NCBI GenBank assembly: GCA_039602395.1
Contig: JBCNJP010000017.1
Location: forward strand, 23,270,275 to 23,334,274
DNA length: 64,000 nucleotides
From: Deinandra increscens subsp. villosa
Lineage: Eukaryota > Streptophyta > Magnoliopsida > Asterales > Asteraceae
Direction of reading: 5' to 3'
Shown here: positions 35,201 through 45,645 of the stretch, in pieces
Layout of the letters: each line of letters starts with the position of its first letter
Numbering within the stretch: the stretch's first letter is position 1
Position numbers and translations under genes: made by a program
The notes under the pieces: model-generated
Database searches by the model: none
Told to the model about the DNA's origin: nothing
What the model saw: only the letters and a program-made list of their open reading frames with translations

Positions 35201-35541
35201 ACATGTATACGTTTATATCTTTACATAAGTTACGCTTTTAGTCCTTTAACTTTTCCGTTAGCTATTAACATAAGTATTCACACGTATATATCTATCAATG
35301 CACACATGTATCATCATGTTATTCATATAAACACATATACATCTTATATTTTTTACTTTCTTTTCCATTTACACATCCGTTTATGCATGTTTTACCATAT
35401 TGGCTATCAAACACGTATTTCTAGACATGCAAACTATCTAATGCATAGTCTTACAACATTTATCAATTAAGCTCATGTGTTTATAATATAAACACGTATT
35501 TACTATACATATCATGTATCTGTGAAATTTAGGGTGTTACA
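32257..35541 (-). mobile_element. Solo LTR of a chromovirus-like Gypsy element (3285 bp)
   Basis: The segment starts TGTGACGCCC and ends GGTGTTACA, and is flanked by a perfect duplication AATAA (32252-32256 and 35542-35546). Read on the minus strand it starts TGTAACACCC, a start typical of large Tekay-type LTRs in composites. The TATA box is the complement of GCTTTTTATA (34676-34685). No coding sequence is present, so recombination between two LTRs probably removed the interior. The ORFs inside (32724-32906, 33170-33382, 34705-34908, 34902-35165 and others) are not genes. Confidence 0.88.
34676..34885 (-). promoter_or_regulatory. TATA box and GCTCGCGATACGCGAGC palindrome of the solo LTR
   Basis: On the minus strand a 17-bp perfect palindrome (GCTCGCGATACGCGAGC, ignoring its centre; about 34858-34874) and a weaker CATATCGCGA unit (34832) lie 150-200 bp upstream of the TATA box. 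The arrangement matches that in the other LTRs, with a motif of its own. Confidence 0.55.
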
Positions 35542-35588
35542 AATAAAAAATGCAATAAACAGTGTATTCTACTCACAACAGAGTCATT

Positions 35589-35620
<32 letters not shown>

Positions 35621-35623
<3 letters not shown>

Positions 35624-36277
35624 GAAGGATCCAGCGAAAACACCCCTTTTTTGTGAGAACTGCGTAAACAAATCTTAAAACCTACATAACTTTTTCATAC
35701 GTTAATATTTTTTTTTAAAATTTGCACCAAAAGTCATAAAATTATATTATCTTTAATCCTATAAAAGTTTTAAAAAATTTAACGCTTTTTTTATTTTTTT
35801 TAAATATTTTTTTGTGTGGTGCACATGTGCATCACAAAAAAAACTCATACTTTTAGTATGAGTTAATATTTTTTTATTCTTAGTCGCACCATATGTCATA
35901 TATTTTCATCATTTTTTTGCGTTTTTATTGAATGATGCACATGTGCATCTTACCAAAAAAAATGGTCATACATGTGATATACATTAATAGTTTAAAAAGA
36001 AATTGCACCCTAAATCTTATAGTTGTGTTATCTTTATATCTAAAGAAAAATTAGCATTTTATAACTTTTTTTAATTATATGATGCACATGTGCATCACAC
36101 GGGAAAAAAAAACGTTCAGTTTTTTTTTTAATATTTTGCTCCATATTTAAAGATAACGTAATTCTAAGACTTTTGTCGCAAATTTTATGAAAAATCGTTA
36201 ACGTATGAAAAACTTACGTGAGTTTTAATATGTGTTTTCGCAGTTTTCACAAAAAGATGTGTTTTCGCAGGATCCTA

Positions 36278-36281
<4 letters not shown>
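35621..36281. mobile_element. MITE with long terminal inverted repeats, 661 bp
   Basis: GGGGAAGGATCC at the left and the complement GGGTTAGGATCC at the right begin inverted repeats that remain alignable for about 150 bp each (GCGAAAACAC, TTTTTCATACGTTAA and ATTTGC blocks). The flanks are (TA)n, so the target was probably TA. No ORF is inside. The palindrome GCACATGTGC occurs three times (about 35821, 35937 and 36083). The superfamily is left open. Confidence 0.75.

Positions 36282-36282
<1 letters not shown>

Positions 36283-36336
<54 letters not shown>
36283..36336. repeat. (AT)n microsatellite at the gap edge
   Basis: About 54 bp of AT dinucleotides run into the N block. Similar tracts lie at 35591-35620, 21861-21892 and 38940-38984. 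Confidence 0.95.
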
Positions 36337-36836
36337 NNNNNNNNNNNNNNNNNNNNNNNNNNNNNNNNNNNNNNNNNNNNNNNNNNNNNNNNNNNNNNNN
36401 NNNNNNNNNNNNNNNNNNNNNNNNNNNNNNNNNNNNNNNNNNNNNNNNNNNNNNNNNNNNNNNNNNNNNNNNNNNNNNNNNNNNNNNNNNNNNNNNNNNN
36501 NNNNNNNNNNNNNNNNNNNNNNNNNNNNNNNNNNNNNNNNNNNNNNNNNNNNNNNNNNNNNNNNNNNNNNNNNNNNNNNNNNNNNNNNNNNNNNNNNNNN
36601 NNNNNNNNNNNNNNNNNNNNNNNNNNNNNNNNNNNNNNNNNNNNNNNNNNNNNNNNNNNNNNNNNNNNNNNNNNNNNNNNNNNNNNNNNNNNNNNNNNNN
36701 NNNNNNNNNNNNNNNNNNNNNNNNNNNNNNNNNNNNNNNNNNNNNNNNNNNNNNNNNNNNNNNNNNNNNNNNNNNNNNNNNNNNNNNNNNNNNNNNNNNN
36801 NNNNNNNNNNNNNNNNNNNNNNNNNNNNNNNNNNNN
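36337..36836. other. Assembly gap (500 N)
   Basis: Exactly 500 N, a conventional placeholder for a gap of unknown length. It begins within an AT tract, a common cause of assembly breaks. Frames running through it are artefacts. Confidence 0.98.
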
Positions 36837-37440
36837 GTTCCAGGTGCAGGATAGGAGACATCACTCCATTTCATGTCATGAAAATTCTCAATGGTGGGTA
36901 TGTTTCCCTGAGAGAGGTAAATCTGAAAAATCAGCAAGGTACTATTTAAATTGTTTGCTTCTTGATTGATTGTTTGTTAATATGATAATGCATGAAACAA
37001 AATCCAACTCGATATGCTTTCAAAAGGATAATTTTGAAGGTTAGCTTTGCCAATTTTGTTTATTGTTTCTTTGTTTCGTTGTGTGTCAGTGTGTCGTTTC
37101 ATTATTAAAAAAATATGAAAAAAATAAAAATTTTGTTATTAAAAATAAAAAAACAAGGGGAAGAATAGAAAATGTGAAAAAGTTGACCCCTCATTTTAAA
37201 ACTTTAATCGTTTAAAAGTGTGTTGACCCCTCATTTCAAAGTGTGCTTTTTAATTTTTAATCTTTTGTTTGTTTGTTTGAGGAGGTGGGAAATGAAATAT
37301 ATTTCCGCTTCAAGAATGACTGATGGTTGTATTTATGATAATGCTCATTACTATAATATTTCAGTTTAATCTTGTTAGGGATTATTTACTTGTTTTTATA
37401 AATTTTATTGATGGTTGTATATGGTTTATAAAAATTGTGT
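36837..37440. other. Interval without recognisable content
   Basis: AT-rich with a two-fold TTGACCCCTCATTT repeat (about 37179 and 37223). The first 110 bp after the gap are open in two frames but show no family resemblance. Confidence 0.4.
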
Positions 37441-38938
37441 TTTCTATTTCTGGAATTATCGCGGACCGCTAATTTATAATCTAATGGTTTGCGGTCCGTG
37501 AATCACATTAAAACAGTCCTCGGAATAGATCAGTTCGTGGAATGCCAATCTTCTCTTTCTAAACCCGCGGTACGCGAGTTAGTCTATACAGTTTCCTACA
37601 AAGTTGGGGTCGCGGACCACCAGTCATACATGCTTCTTAGTCGTGGTCCGTGAATCCGGCCCGTTTTTCATATCACGGGCCGTTACAGGATCATCTCTAG
37701 AAACCCTAAATCATAGATTTATGGTGGCGCTCACGGCCCGTTTCTACAAAACAAACCGTTATGCCCAAATTTTGAAAGCCTAAATGAACACTATAAATAC
37801 CCGTCTATTTCACTCGTTTGAAGCTCTAGAGACCAGAGACGATTGTTTACGTATTCCAGGAGCAATTAGAGTCTCAAGTTGAATATCGAATCCTTTGAAG
37901 GTGCGACAAGGTGCTAGATCATTCGTGTAATCATTGTAGTCGAAGATTTCACCATTTTTTACCCTCAGTTTGCTTTAATTATGATGTTTACCTATTTTTC
38001 TACTGTAACAGTTACTTTAGCTGTGATGAGAGGCTAACTCTCTTGATATAGTCTAAGATAATGTGATCTAATTCAGTATTTACCTATAATTTGATGTTGA
38101 TCTATCGTGTGACATAATAATTTGAGTATAATGTTTATGATTCCTTTTGCATATGAGAAATGAGTTGTTGAATGTTGTGTATGATCCATTTCTAATAGTA
38201 TTTGGTTTGATCATTACGATAGACATATACTGCTTGTTGATTCAATGCTATTTCTTAGTTGTTATCTTCCAATATGTGTTTAGGAACTCTAAGAGCCTAG
38301 ATAGAAAATGGTGGTTATGCATGTCAAATAGTCCATTTTGGTTTAAGTATGTCTCTATAGTTAGTCATGTACCTTAGCTTCCATGTATTGGATTAAAAGG
38401 ATTAGTGAAGTGACTAGGTGTAATGCATATTTGATGGTATGTGAATGGGTTATATAATGTTAGTCCATCATAATTAGTCAGAATAGATTGGTCTATGATC
38501 CTAGGTGTTAGGTCATGTGTTTAGTGCCTTATAACTGAAACATTAATTCGTGGATACTTCATTATGGCTGTTATTATAATTGTAGAATCATTTCTAGCGA
38601 CCCTGTTTCCTTTAGACAGTTAAGTTACGATACATCAATGTCAAGTTTGGGTAATGCTGAAGTAGTGATCAGTCTTAGATGATATCTGCTTTTATAATTT
38701 TGTTCTCATATCTGCTCTCATTTCAATCATTTCTACCTTATTGCATTTATTACTAGTCATTAGGAATTGTGACAGAATCTTAATGATGTTAACTAGGTTT
38801 AGTATGATTACACCATTGCTTCCTTAGGTCGACCTTGAGTCATTCTTTAGTGCTACTACACAATAGGTCCGCTTTCCTATATATGCATGCGTAGTAATAA
38901 GATGAGTTAGGTTTATAAATTTGAAAGTCATTTTGCTG

Positions 38939-38985
<47 letters not shown>

Positions 38986-38997
38986 TCGTGTGCATCA
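37441..38997 (+). mobile_element. Gypsy-like LTR D (solo or truncated)
   Basis: A motif array (GCGGACCGC, GCGGTCCGTGAA, CACGGCCCG; about 37460-37745) precedes a TATA box at 37792-37800. The shared LTR-end module is at 38821-38879. After an (AT)n tract the segment ends TGTGCATCA at 38997, like the other LTRs of this group. No primer site follows. The left boundary is not resolved and may lie as far left as about 37080. Confidence 0.5.
37450..37800 (+). promoter_or_regulatory. Motif array and TATA box of LTR D
   Basis: Units include ATCGCGGACCGCTA, GCGGTCCGTGAATC, CGCGGTACGCGAG, GTCGCGGACCAC, CGTGGTCCGTGAATC, CACGGGCCGT and CACGGCCCGT, followed by CTATAAATA. Some are perfect palindromes. Confidence 0.55.
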
Positions 38998-39154
38998 CAA
39001 AGCTTCATTTTTCCTTCATATTTGGCTTTTTTTGGATTTTATCGTGGATTAAATTGAAAAACAACAAATAAAATAATATTATACTATTTTAAGAGTAATT
39101 AATCAAAAATAAGTCAAAATGTGAGGAATAATTGATGTAAAAATATGTATAATT

Positions 39155-39753
39155 TAGTGCACATCGGTGAAAAAGCTCTAACTTCTGAGCTTTTGGTGTC
39201 ATCCCCGTCTTTACAAAACATATCTTCTACTTTTTTCTCGAAAACACAAGGCTGAAAAAAATCGGACTCAGCCTTCTTCAATTCTGGAAGCTTATCTCTG
39301 GTAACAAGCATCTCCATTCTCTTTTCACTCATGTGACTGAGTCTCTAGTTCCACAATCTAGATTGACTCGGCCCATTAATCATTGAGTCTACCATGTATG
39401 CAGGCACTCCTACCATATATGAAGTTCTTATTTTATTTACCTCTTGTGATTACATTATTCCCCTTGACGACTTTCCATTTCTCCCCCCCCCCTTCCCCAC
39501 CAAACTTTACATCGTATCCCTCGTTATCTAACTGGCCGATAGAAACTAACATCTTCTTCAAGCCCAAAATTACTCAAACGTCCTTCAGGGTCCAGATGGT
39601 TCCCCAAGGATGTTTTTAGATTTGTGCATCCTATTCATGTGACATCAAGTGAATAATTACTAGCAAAAGAAACGTTACCAGAGTTATGTGTTCGTAGATT
39701 CTTCATCTCGTTCATGGTAGAAGTACCATGGAATGATGCTCCTGAATCCGTGA
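39155..39753 (-). pseudogene. Copia IV protease and pre-integrase remnant
   Basis: Read on the minus strand from 39753 the sequence gives the Copia protease start (TDSGASFHGT) and a LKTSLGN block. After a frameshift an EGYD-type block follows, then GTLY-like and YMVDSMIN stretches, the RLSHMSEKRMEMLVTRDKLP pre-integrase block (39114-39332) and, after another shift, the LEL(V/F)H block that would hold the first integrase aspartate (about 39160). The protease is cut at its first residues by Copia I. The matching upstream piece is at 52895-53115. It is the oldest layer of this nest. Between 38998 and 39155 nothing else was seen. Confidence 0.8.
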
Positions 39754-40388
39754 TGTAGGATCGAAATTACTTAATACCTAATTAAGTTACAAGATTTACT
39801 TGCAAGATTAACCTTGCGGAATTAAGTTAACCTTCACTTTACTTAGCCGATTAACACTTGTGAATAATAGTTGTGTGCATGAATATAGTAACACACGGAG
39901 TAAAATATACTCAGCACTATTTGAATTAACTCAACAATATTACACAGTGAATAAGCATCAAACATGCATACAAATGTTGAAGACGAGCTATGCTATATAT
40001 AGTGCTAAGGGAAATCAATGATAGCCATTTATTTCCATACGATCATCTAGAGCGTTGAATTCAAAAGTCAAACTAAGACTACCAAAAGAATAATCTTCGA
40101 CATATGGGATATCTTACGTGTGATCAGCAACAAACTACTTTGGGAGAGCGGATTTGATAGATAAGGAAGCAACCAGGAAGCTTTTGCAGGGATTTGACGA
40201 CTGAAAAAACTTCTCAGGAAAAGTCCGGTTGAACTCATTACACGGAATATTCACTACTGGACAAAACTGCTTCTTTCCGGTTGAATATCTTCTCTGCTTG
40301 AACTTAGACTTCCGCTTGAACTCTGTTCAGTCGGAACTACTACAAAATTTACTTCAACCGGAATATCCAAAATGTGATATTCCTTACA
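39754..40388 (-). mobile_element. 3' LTR of Copia I
   Basis: 635 bp. It lacks 21 bp present in the other copies near 40242. The TATA box is the complement of CTATATATAG (39993-40002). The motif TCCG(G/C)TTGAA and its complement TTCAACCGGAA occur at about 40228, 40277, 40318 and 40355, upstream of TATA on the minus strand. Confidence 0.93.
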
Positions 40389-40400
40389 ATCTCCCCCTAA
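40389..40400 (-). other. Polypurine tract of Copia I
   Basis: On the minus strand TTAGGGGGAGAT directly precedes the 3' LTR. It is the primer for plus-strand DNA synthesis. Confidence 0.85.
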
Positions 40401-40477
40401 GCTGATGTTGTCAAATTATTCACCATCATCGAAGCTATCTTCAAAAATTGACTTGTACAAAAAGTTTTCTCCTTGAC

Positions 40478-43400
40478 CTACTTTTCCAAGGACCTGATGC
40501 TTGCATCCAAATATTGAGACAGCTCATTCATATTTGTTTTGGTCACCTTCACAAACTTAAGTGTCTCCCAATCTCTTTCACTCCACTGGTCTTGAACAGA
40601 GATGGATTCATGAGTGGTGAAGGTCCCATCAGCTCTGTGGACATAGAATAGCTTATCTTCTTCTTCCCATATGACAAATTTAATTTCACTGACAGGTTCT
40701 TCCTCTTCATTGTTAGTGTCTCCTTGTGATCTGAAGAGTATCCCACATTCAACCACTGTTTGTTAAATGCACATTCTCAACAAGTGCTCTGCTCTAGTAG
40801 GACTCGGAATCTCCCTCAGCTTCACATAAATATCTGTTATTTGAAGTGCAGAAAGCATTCTAGTGGCTTTGTGAGCATTTAACACTAAGGTTGTGCCATC
40901 TTGAATTTGGAGAGTGAAATCAAAAGTGTCTTCATTAGCTGTCCACCCAATAACTTTGTTCTTTCTGGGTGGGCCTTCCCTCTTTTGCTTCTGATCTCTC
41001 TTTCTCTTTGCATGCATCGGTCTCCTCTTTCTCTTCTTTTTCTCCTCATCAGAATCATCTTCTGATTCTTTATCAATAGGAGCTTTTCCTTTTGATGAGG
41101 GAGAAGAGGGACCAGGTGGTAAGTCAGTTGGTTTGGTTGGAGGTGTGGGAGCAGTGGTGGATGAAGGTTCTCTTATGGTAAGAGGTGGTAGAGGTTGAGG
41201 TTTTTGAGTGGGTGGTTTAATGGCTTCTGGTGAAGGGCTAGTGGGAGGTGATGGTGGAAAGATATCAGATAAATCCAGGTTAGAGGTGGGTTTCTTTGTG
41301 AAAGGAATGATTGGGGTAAAGTTGTCGGTTCTGTATTTGGGATTTGAGAGCTTGGTGGCAACCTTTTTGGATATGGTGGGAGGTTTGAATGGGACTAAGG
41401 CATGGGATGATGATGAGAGGGTTGCAGGGTTAGGGTGATTGTAATACCTCATTACCACCCCATGACCCCAAGCATTTTTGAGGTGCCACTTCATTTTTTC
41501 CCAAACCACATTTTTTTGATGGTAATACCTCAAGATACCCACCCCATGACCCCAAGACCCCAAACTTTTCAAAAAGTAGGGGGACCCACAATCCCATACC
41601 CACAATCCTCTCCTCTCCCGAGCTCTCTTCTCTCGGTGCCCAGAGCCCGAGCAGTGATCCTGAGCACCTTCCCCGAGTGACCCGTCATGGTGTTCCCGAG
41701 CATCCCGAGCTCGGTATCACCCTCCCATCTTGAGGTATTACAATTACCCTTAGGGTTTGGCTCATAAATAAAAGAAGGTGGAGGTAGAATATCTGCAAAG
41801 TCATCCAATTCTGGTTTAATAAACACATCAGTTGCCATACCTGAGATTAGCTCTGAAGGCAGGGGCTGCACCAGGTTTGGGTTAACAGCAAAACTATTTC
41901 CTTTGAACTCTTGATAAATAGAGTTAATTAAGTTGCATAGCTCCTTAACCTTTATATGAACACTTCTTCTTCTGATCTCTAATTTCTGACAGTCAGGACC
42001 CTTTTAACTTTCTTCAGCAACTCATAATTTTCATCATTCTTTACTAACTTAGTAGGCATCCTTGAGGCTAAGTCAATCAACCTTTGCCTTTCACCTTCTT
42101 CCATTCCTCATAGGTTGTATTCTTTTAACCTCCATTCCATGGATCTCCTCTTGGCTTCCTCAAACAAACTTTCAACAACCCAATTTTGTGAGAATAAATC
42201 CAATTCATCTTGAAACTCCTTGGCTGACCTTTCATTCTCAGCAGCAACTCTAGCATCTTCAACAAAATTATTTAGAGCTTCAGATTCTTCAATGTGAACA
42301 ACCTGATGAATGGTAAGAGCAGCATCAGTTTGAACTGGCTCTTCCGCTTGAATAGGCTCTTTAATCCTTATAGAAACCTAAGTCTGAGCAACATCTTCAG
42401 TTTCATCTCTTGGCTGATTTTCCGATTGAACTACCAGAAACTGATCAGTTCCAAAGATGGAGATGCTCTCATTCAGCCTTCATGTCCTCTCAACATCAGG
42501 AGCATTGTCATCAATATCTATTACCTCAATTTGATTTCATTCAGACCTTCCGCTTGAACATCCGCTTGGACTTCAGCTTGAACTTCTGTCACCACTTGTG
42601 GTTTGGTGACTTCAGTTCCTAAGTCAATAGACTCAATTACCTGTGTATCTTCGTCTTCACCTAACACATTTTCATCTCCTCCTTCAACACCTGTTCCTAA
42701 ACGCAGCAGTATCACTCTGTTCAACTGCAACATCTTCTGCAACCACATTTCCTTCTATGACCCTGCTAGTTGAGGCTCACTATTCTTTTTCTAGCTTTGA
42801 GCAAAGGCATTTTCAGCCGTGTGAGAAAGGCATCAGCCAGAGATGATCCTTCAGTAACCTCAGTATCATGTTGATATGCTCAGGAAGAGCACCAGCTATA
42901 AGCATTGAAGGTTGTACCAATTGAGTGAGTGTGGGATCTTTGAATGGGGACATAGCAACTAGTTGGTTGTTCCTAATTTTCTCCCAACTTTCTTCAACAG
43001 AGAATGATTGAACACCTTCTTTCTTGAAGGCAGTGTTTCTAACTTTAGCCGAAAGTCTTTTTATTTCCTCAATCTCTTGATTGAAACTTGCAGACAGAGA
43101 TGGTGAAGCAGCAGTTGGTGATTTCTCCCCCAATTTGACAGGATCAGCTTCAACTAAAAGATCCCTGCCTGGGTTTGAAGGACCTGCTTCAACCTGTGTA
43201 GGAACACCTTGAGTTTTAACCAGAGATGCAACAGTGAAATTCAGTGTGTCAACCTGTTGTTGTAGAGATTTGTACATTGCCATCAATTTCAGTTAGTGTC
43301 AAACTTTCCTCAACTCAATCCGAGATTGACCAGGACTAGTACCCATGGCTTCTTGGCACTAGGGATTCTCTTCATCTGTCTCAACAACCCTTGGTTCCAA

Positions 43401-44888
43401 TGAAGGACCCTCAGGTGCTGATTCAGAGAAGATTGCCACAGATTGGGTCTTAAAGATGTTACTACTGATACCAAGGTCCAGTGGGGACACCTTGGAAGCA
43501 GCAACCTTTTCTGTATGAATCTCTTCTTCCCTCATGAGATTCACCTCCAAAGGAGAGTGTGGGTTCACTGCAGTAGTGTCCAAATCCATCAGTATGTTCT
43601 CATGTAATGAGGCACGTGAGTTAATAACACCCTCATTTGGATCTGAAGTAATTGCAGTGTCACTCCTAGGTGATAGGGAAATTAGGGGTGAAAACCTTTC
43701 GGATGGGGATTGTACATCCTTATCTAATGATTACTCCCCCTCAAATGAAGGTTCATCCCTAAGAGATAATCCCAATTTGGTTAGTTTCCGCTTGGACTTT
43801 TTGCCTTTAGCGGGGCTAGAAGCTTTGGTTGGTCAGTGGGCATAGGTGGAGGAGACCTAGCAACCACAGTCTTCTGTCTATTCTAAATGACAAGTGGGGA
43901 TTCAGATGATGAGTGGGAAGTGGTGATTGTTTTGGCGGAAGACTTCCTCTTTTTGGATTGGTAAGTTTGAAGTGTAGAGGAAGTGGGGACTAATGTGGGC
44001 TCAGGAACTATGGGGTTGATAGTCCTGTCATCATGAGTAAGTTGCTCAGTTGCAGCAACAATTTCCGTTTGAACCTCAGCAGTTGAAGGTTCATCAGGAA
44101 ACTGCCTCGGAATTGGCAGGGGATGGTCAGTATCCCTTCCGTGAAATGCTGACTTATTTAGAGCCAGGTTCGAAAATATCTTCTCATTGAGAAGTTTTTG
44201 ATGCAGAATTGCACCACCCAAGTTAATTTGAGGGTGCTCCTCTTTCAAAATACAGGTTAAAAACCTTGGATAGATGTAAAAGTATGATGGTGTGGCATTC
44301 AATTTTAGGGCATGAAAAATTAATTTAGAAAAATTGAAACTTTCACCCTTTACCACTGGCATAGAAAGCCGATGCTTGTTCAGCAGCAAGTTTATCAAAA
44401 CCTCCTTTCTTTGGAGTGAGGCATACCAGAATCATGTGGGCCAGAAATCTCCATTTGTATGGAAGTTGCCCCTTTTTTATAGTTTTGCTGGTGGGTGAAC
44501 CGCCATACCCAATTTCTCTGAACAATGGCAAATACCTCTTGGAATCCACCATAATGTAGCCATCTTTGTCCTTCAGTTTCAACACTTTTCGAACCTTGTC
44601 TTCATCAATTTCCACTGTTGTGCCCTGTACGATTGACACAATAGTTTTACCACCATTGCTATCTTCAAGTACTTTGGCGTTTGACCAGAATTCCTCCATT
44701 ATTTCTTCATAAATCACCGCTTCAACTGTCAGCGCGTGATGAAGATGGGAGTTTTTCAGAAACTTTATCATGCCGGTGTAAACATCAGTTTTACTCGGTA
44801 TCTCGAGATAGGCCACCAGGTTGTGTTCCACAGCAAATTTGGAATCACTGACAGGCTTCTTACCACTCGTGCTCGCTTTAGGAGCCAT
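40478..44888 (-). pseudogene. Accessory ORF of Copia I (between pol and 3' LTR)
   Basis: The start codon at 44888 opens a 181-codon domain (44343-44888) with EEFWSNAK and GYGGSP blocks, overlapping a second frame (43883-44398). Further open pieces are at 42813-43286 and 42521-42748 (VQAEVQADVQAE repeats). A proline-rich stretch, an acidic stretch, then a strongly basic cluster (KKKRKRR...KRKRDQKQKR, about 41043-40985) follow in 40763-41605. The frame continues past one stop to 40478. A MITE at 41433-41749 interrupts it. In Sireviruses the ORF in this position is called env-like, but no signal peptide or membrane segment is visible, and the basic cluster looks like a nuclear localisation signal. 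A related ORF is present in Copia II. Confidence 0.7.
41433..41749. mobile_element. Tourist-like MITE (317 bp) in the accessory ORF
   Basis: Terminal inverted repeats GGG(T)(G/A)ATTGTAATACCTCA are 19 bp with one mismatch, and the duplication TTA is on both sides (41430-41432 and 41750-41752), which fits the PIF/Harbinger superfamily. Inside, the left end is partly duplicated (GTAATACCTCA...CACCCCATGACCCCAAG at about 41441 and again at about 41522). No ORF is inside. The coding frame of the accessory ORF resumes on both sides. Confidence 0.85.
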
Positions 44889-45082
44889 CGATTGTTGGAT
44901 TTGGAGAGAAATTTGACGGTTTTGTTGGAAGTTTTGGAGAATTTGGAGAGTATTTGGGTGTGAGGTTTGTGAGAAATGGAGAAAAATGACGGTAATCTAG
45001 GGCCTTTTACCTTTTCTGGAGGTGACGTGGAGGAGAGAGGTTTTAACCCAACCGTTCAGTAACTGATGTGACCTGTGCTTAG

Positions 45083-45440
45083 GGGTTTATACGGTACAAT
45101 ACCCTGAAGCGTATCTTTATCCAAAAAGATATTTACTGATCCTCAGATATTTAATGGTTAAAAACTTAATGGGTAATTTAATGTGTATCCGCTTAAAAAG
45201 TTGTGCCTTCCGGGTAATTAAATGTAAAGTAACTTTGACTTGTTGACCCGGAAGTTCAAACAGACCCCATTATCTCCTTTATTTTAAAAACCAAATTCCT
45301 TCCGTTTGAACTTCAAGCGGATAATCTTTCCGCTTGGAAGAATTGTTTCCAAAATCATTTTCCACGTTTATTACAAAAGCATTTTTCCGGTTGATGTTCA
45401 CCCGGAGATTTTCAAAATTGTTTTCTCACAGGTTGAACCG
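45083..45440 (-). promoter_or_regulatory. Copia I motif array and TATA-like box before the accessory ORF
   Basis: Between RNase H (ends 45646) and the accessory ATG (44888), the LTR motif recurs: TTCCGTTTGAAC, TTCAAGCGGA and TTCCGCTTGGAA at 45300-45337, TTCCGGTTGA and CCCGGA near 45386-45407, and GTTGAACCGGAAC at about 45431. On the minus strand a TATA-like GTATAAAC (complement at 45086-45093) follows 205 bp later. In the LTR the corresponding distance is about 225 bp. An internal promoter is inferred. Confidence 0.45.
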
Positions 45441-45645
45441 GAACTTGAAACGGAAAAACCAAAACACATGAATTTTGAGAATGACTTGTGTTAATTTTCA
45501 TAGTTTAACAGAAGTTACTGACTATGAACTGAAATTGTTTCTAATTAACACAAAGATTTTCTTTTTCTTTTTTTTTCTTTTTGTATCAAGAGACGGGCTC
45601 TTTGACACAAATGTCTCTTTTATTAAAGGTTTCTAAAAAATTAGT

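Noticed and set aside
34902..35470. ORFs 34902-35165 and 35192-35470 as small genes
   Set aside because: They lie inside the well-bounded solo LTR and are low-complexity Ile/Tyr-rich readings of AT-rich DNA.
36218..36969. ORFs of about 200-245 codons spanning 36218-36969
   Set aside because: They consist almost entirely of N and AT-repeat codons.
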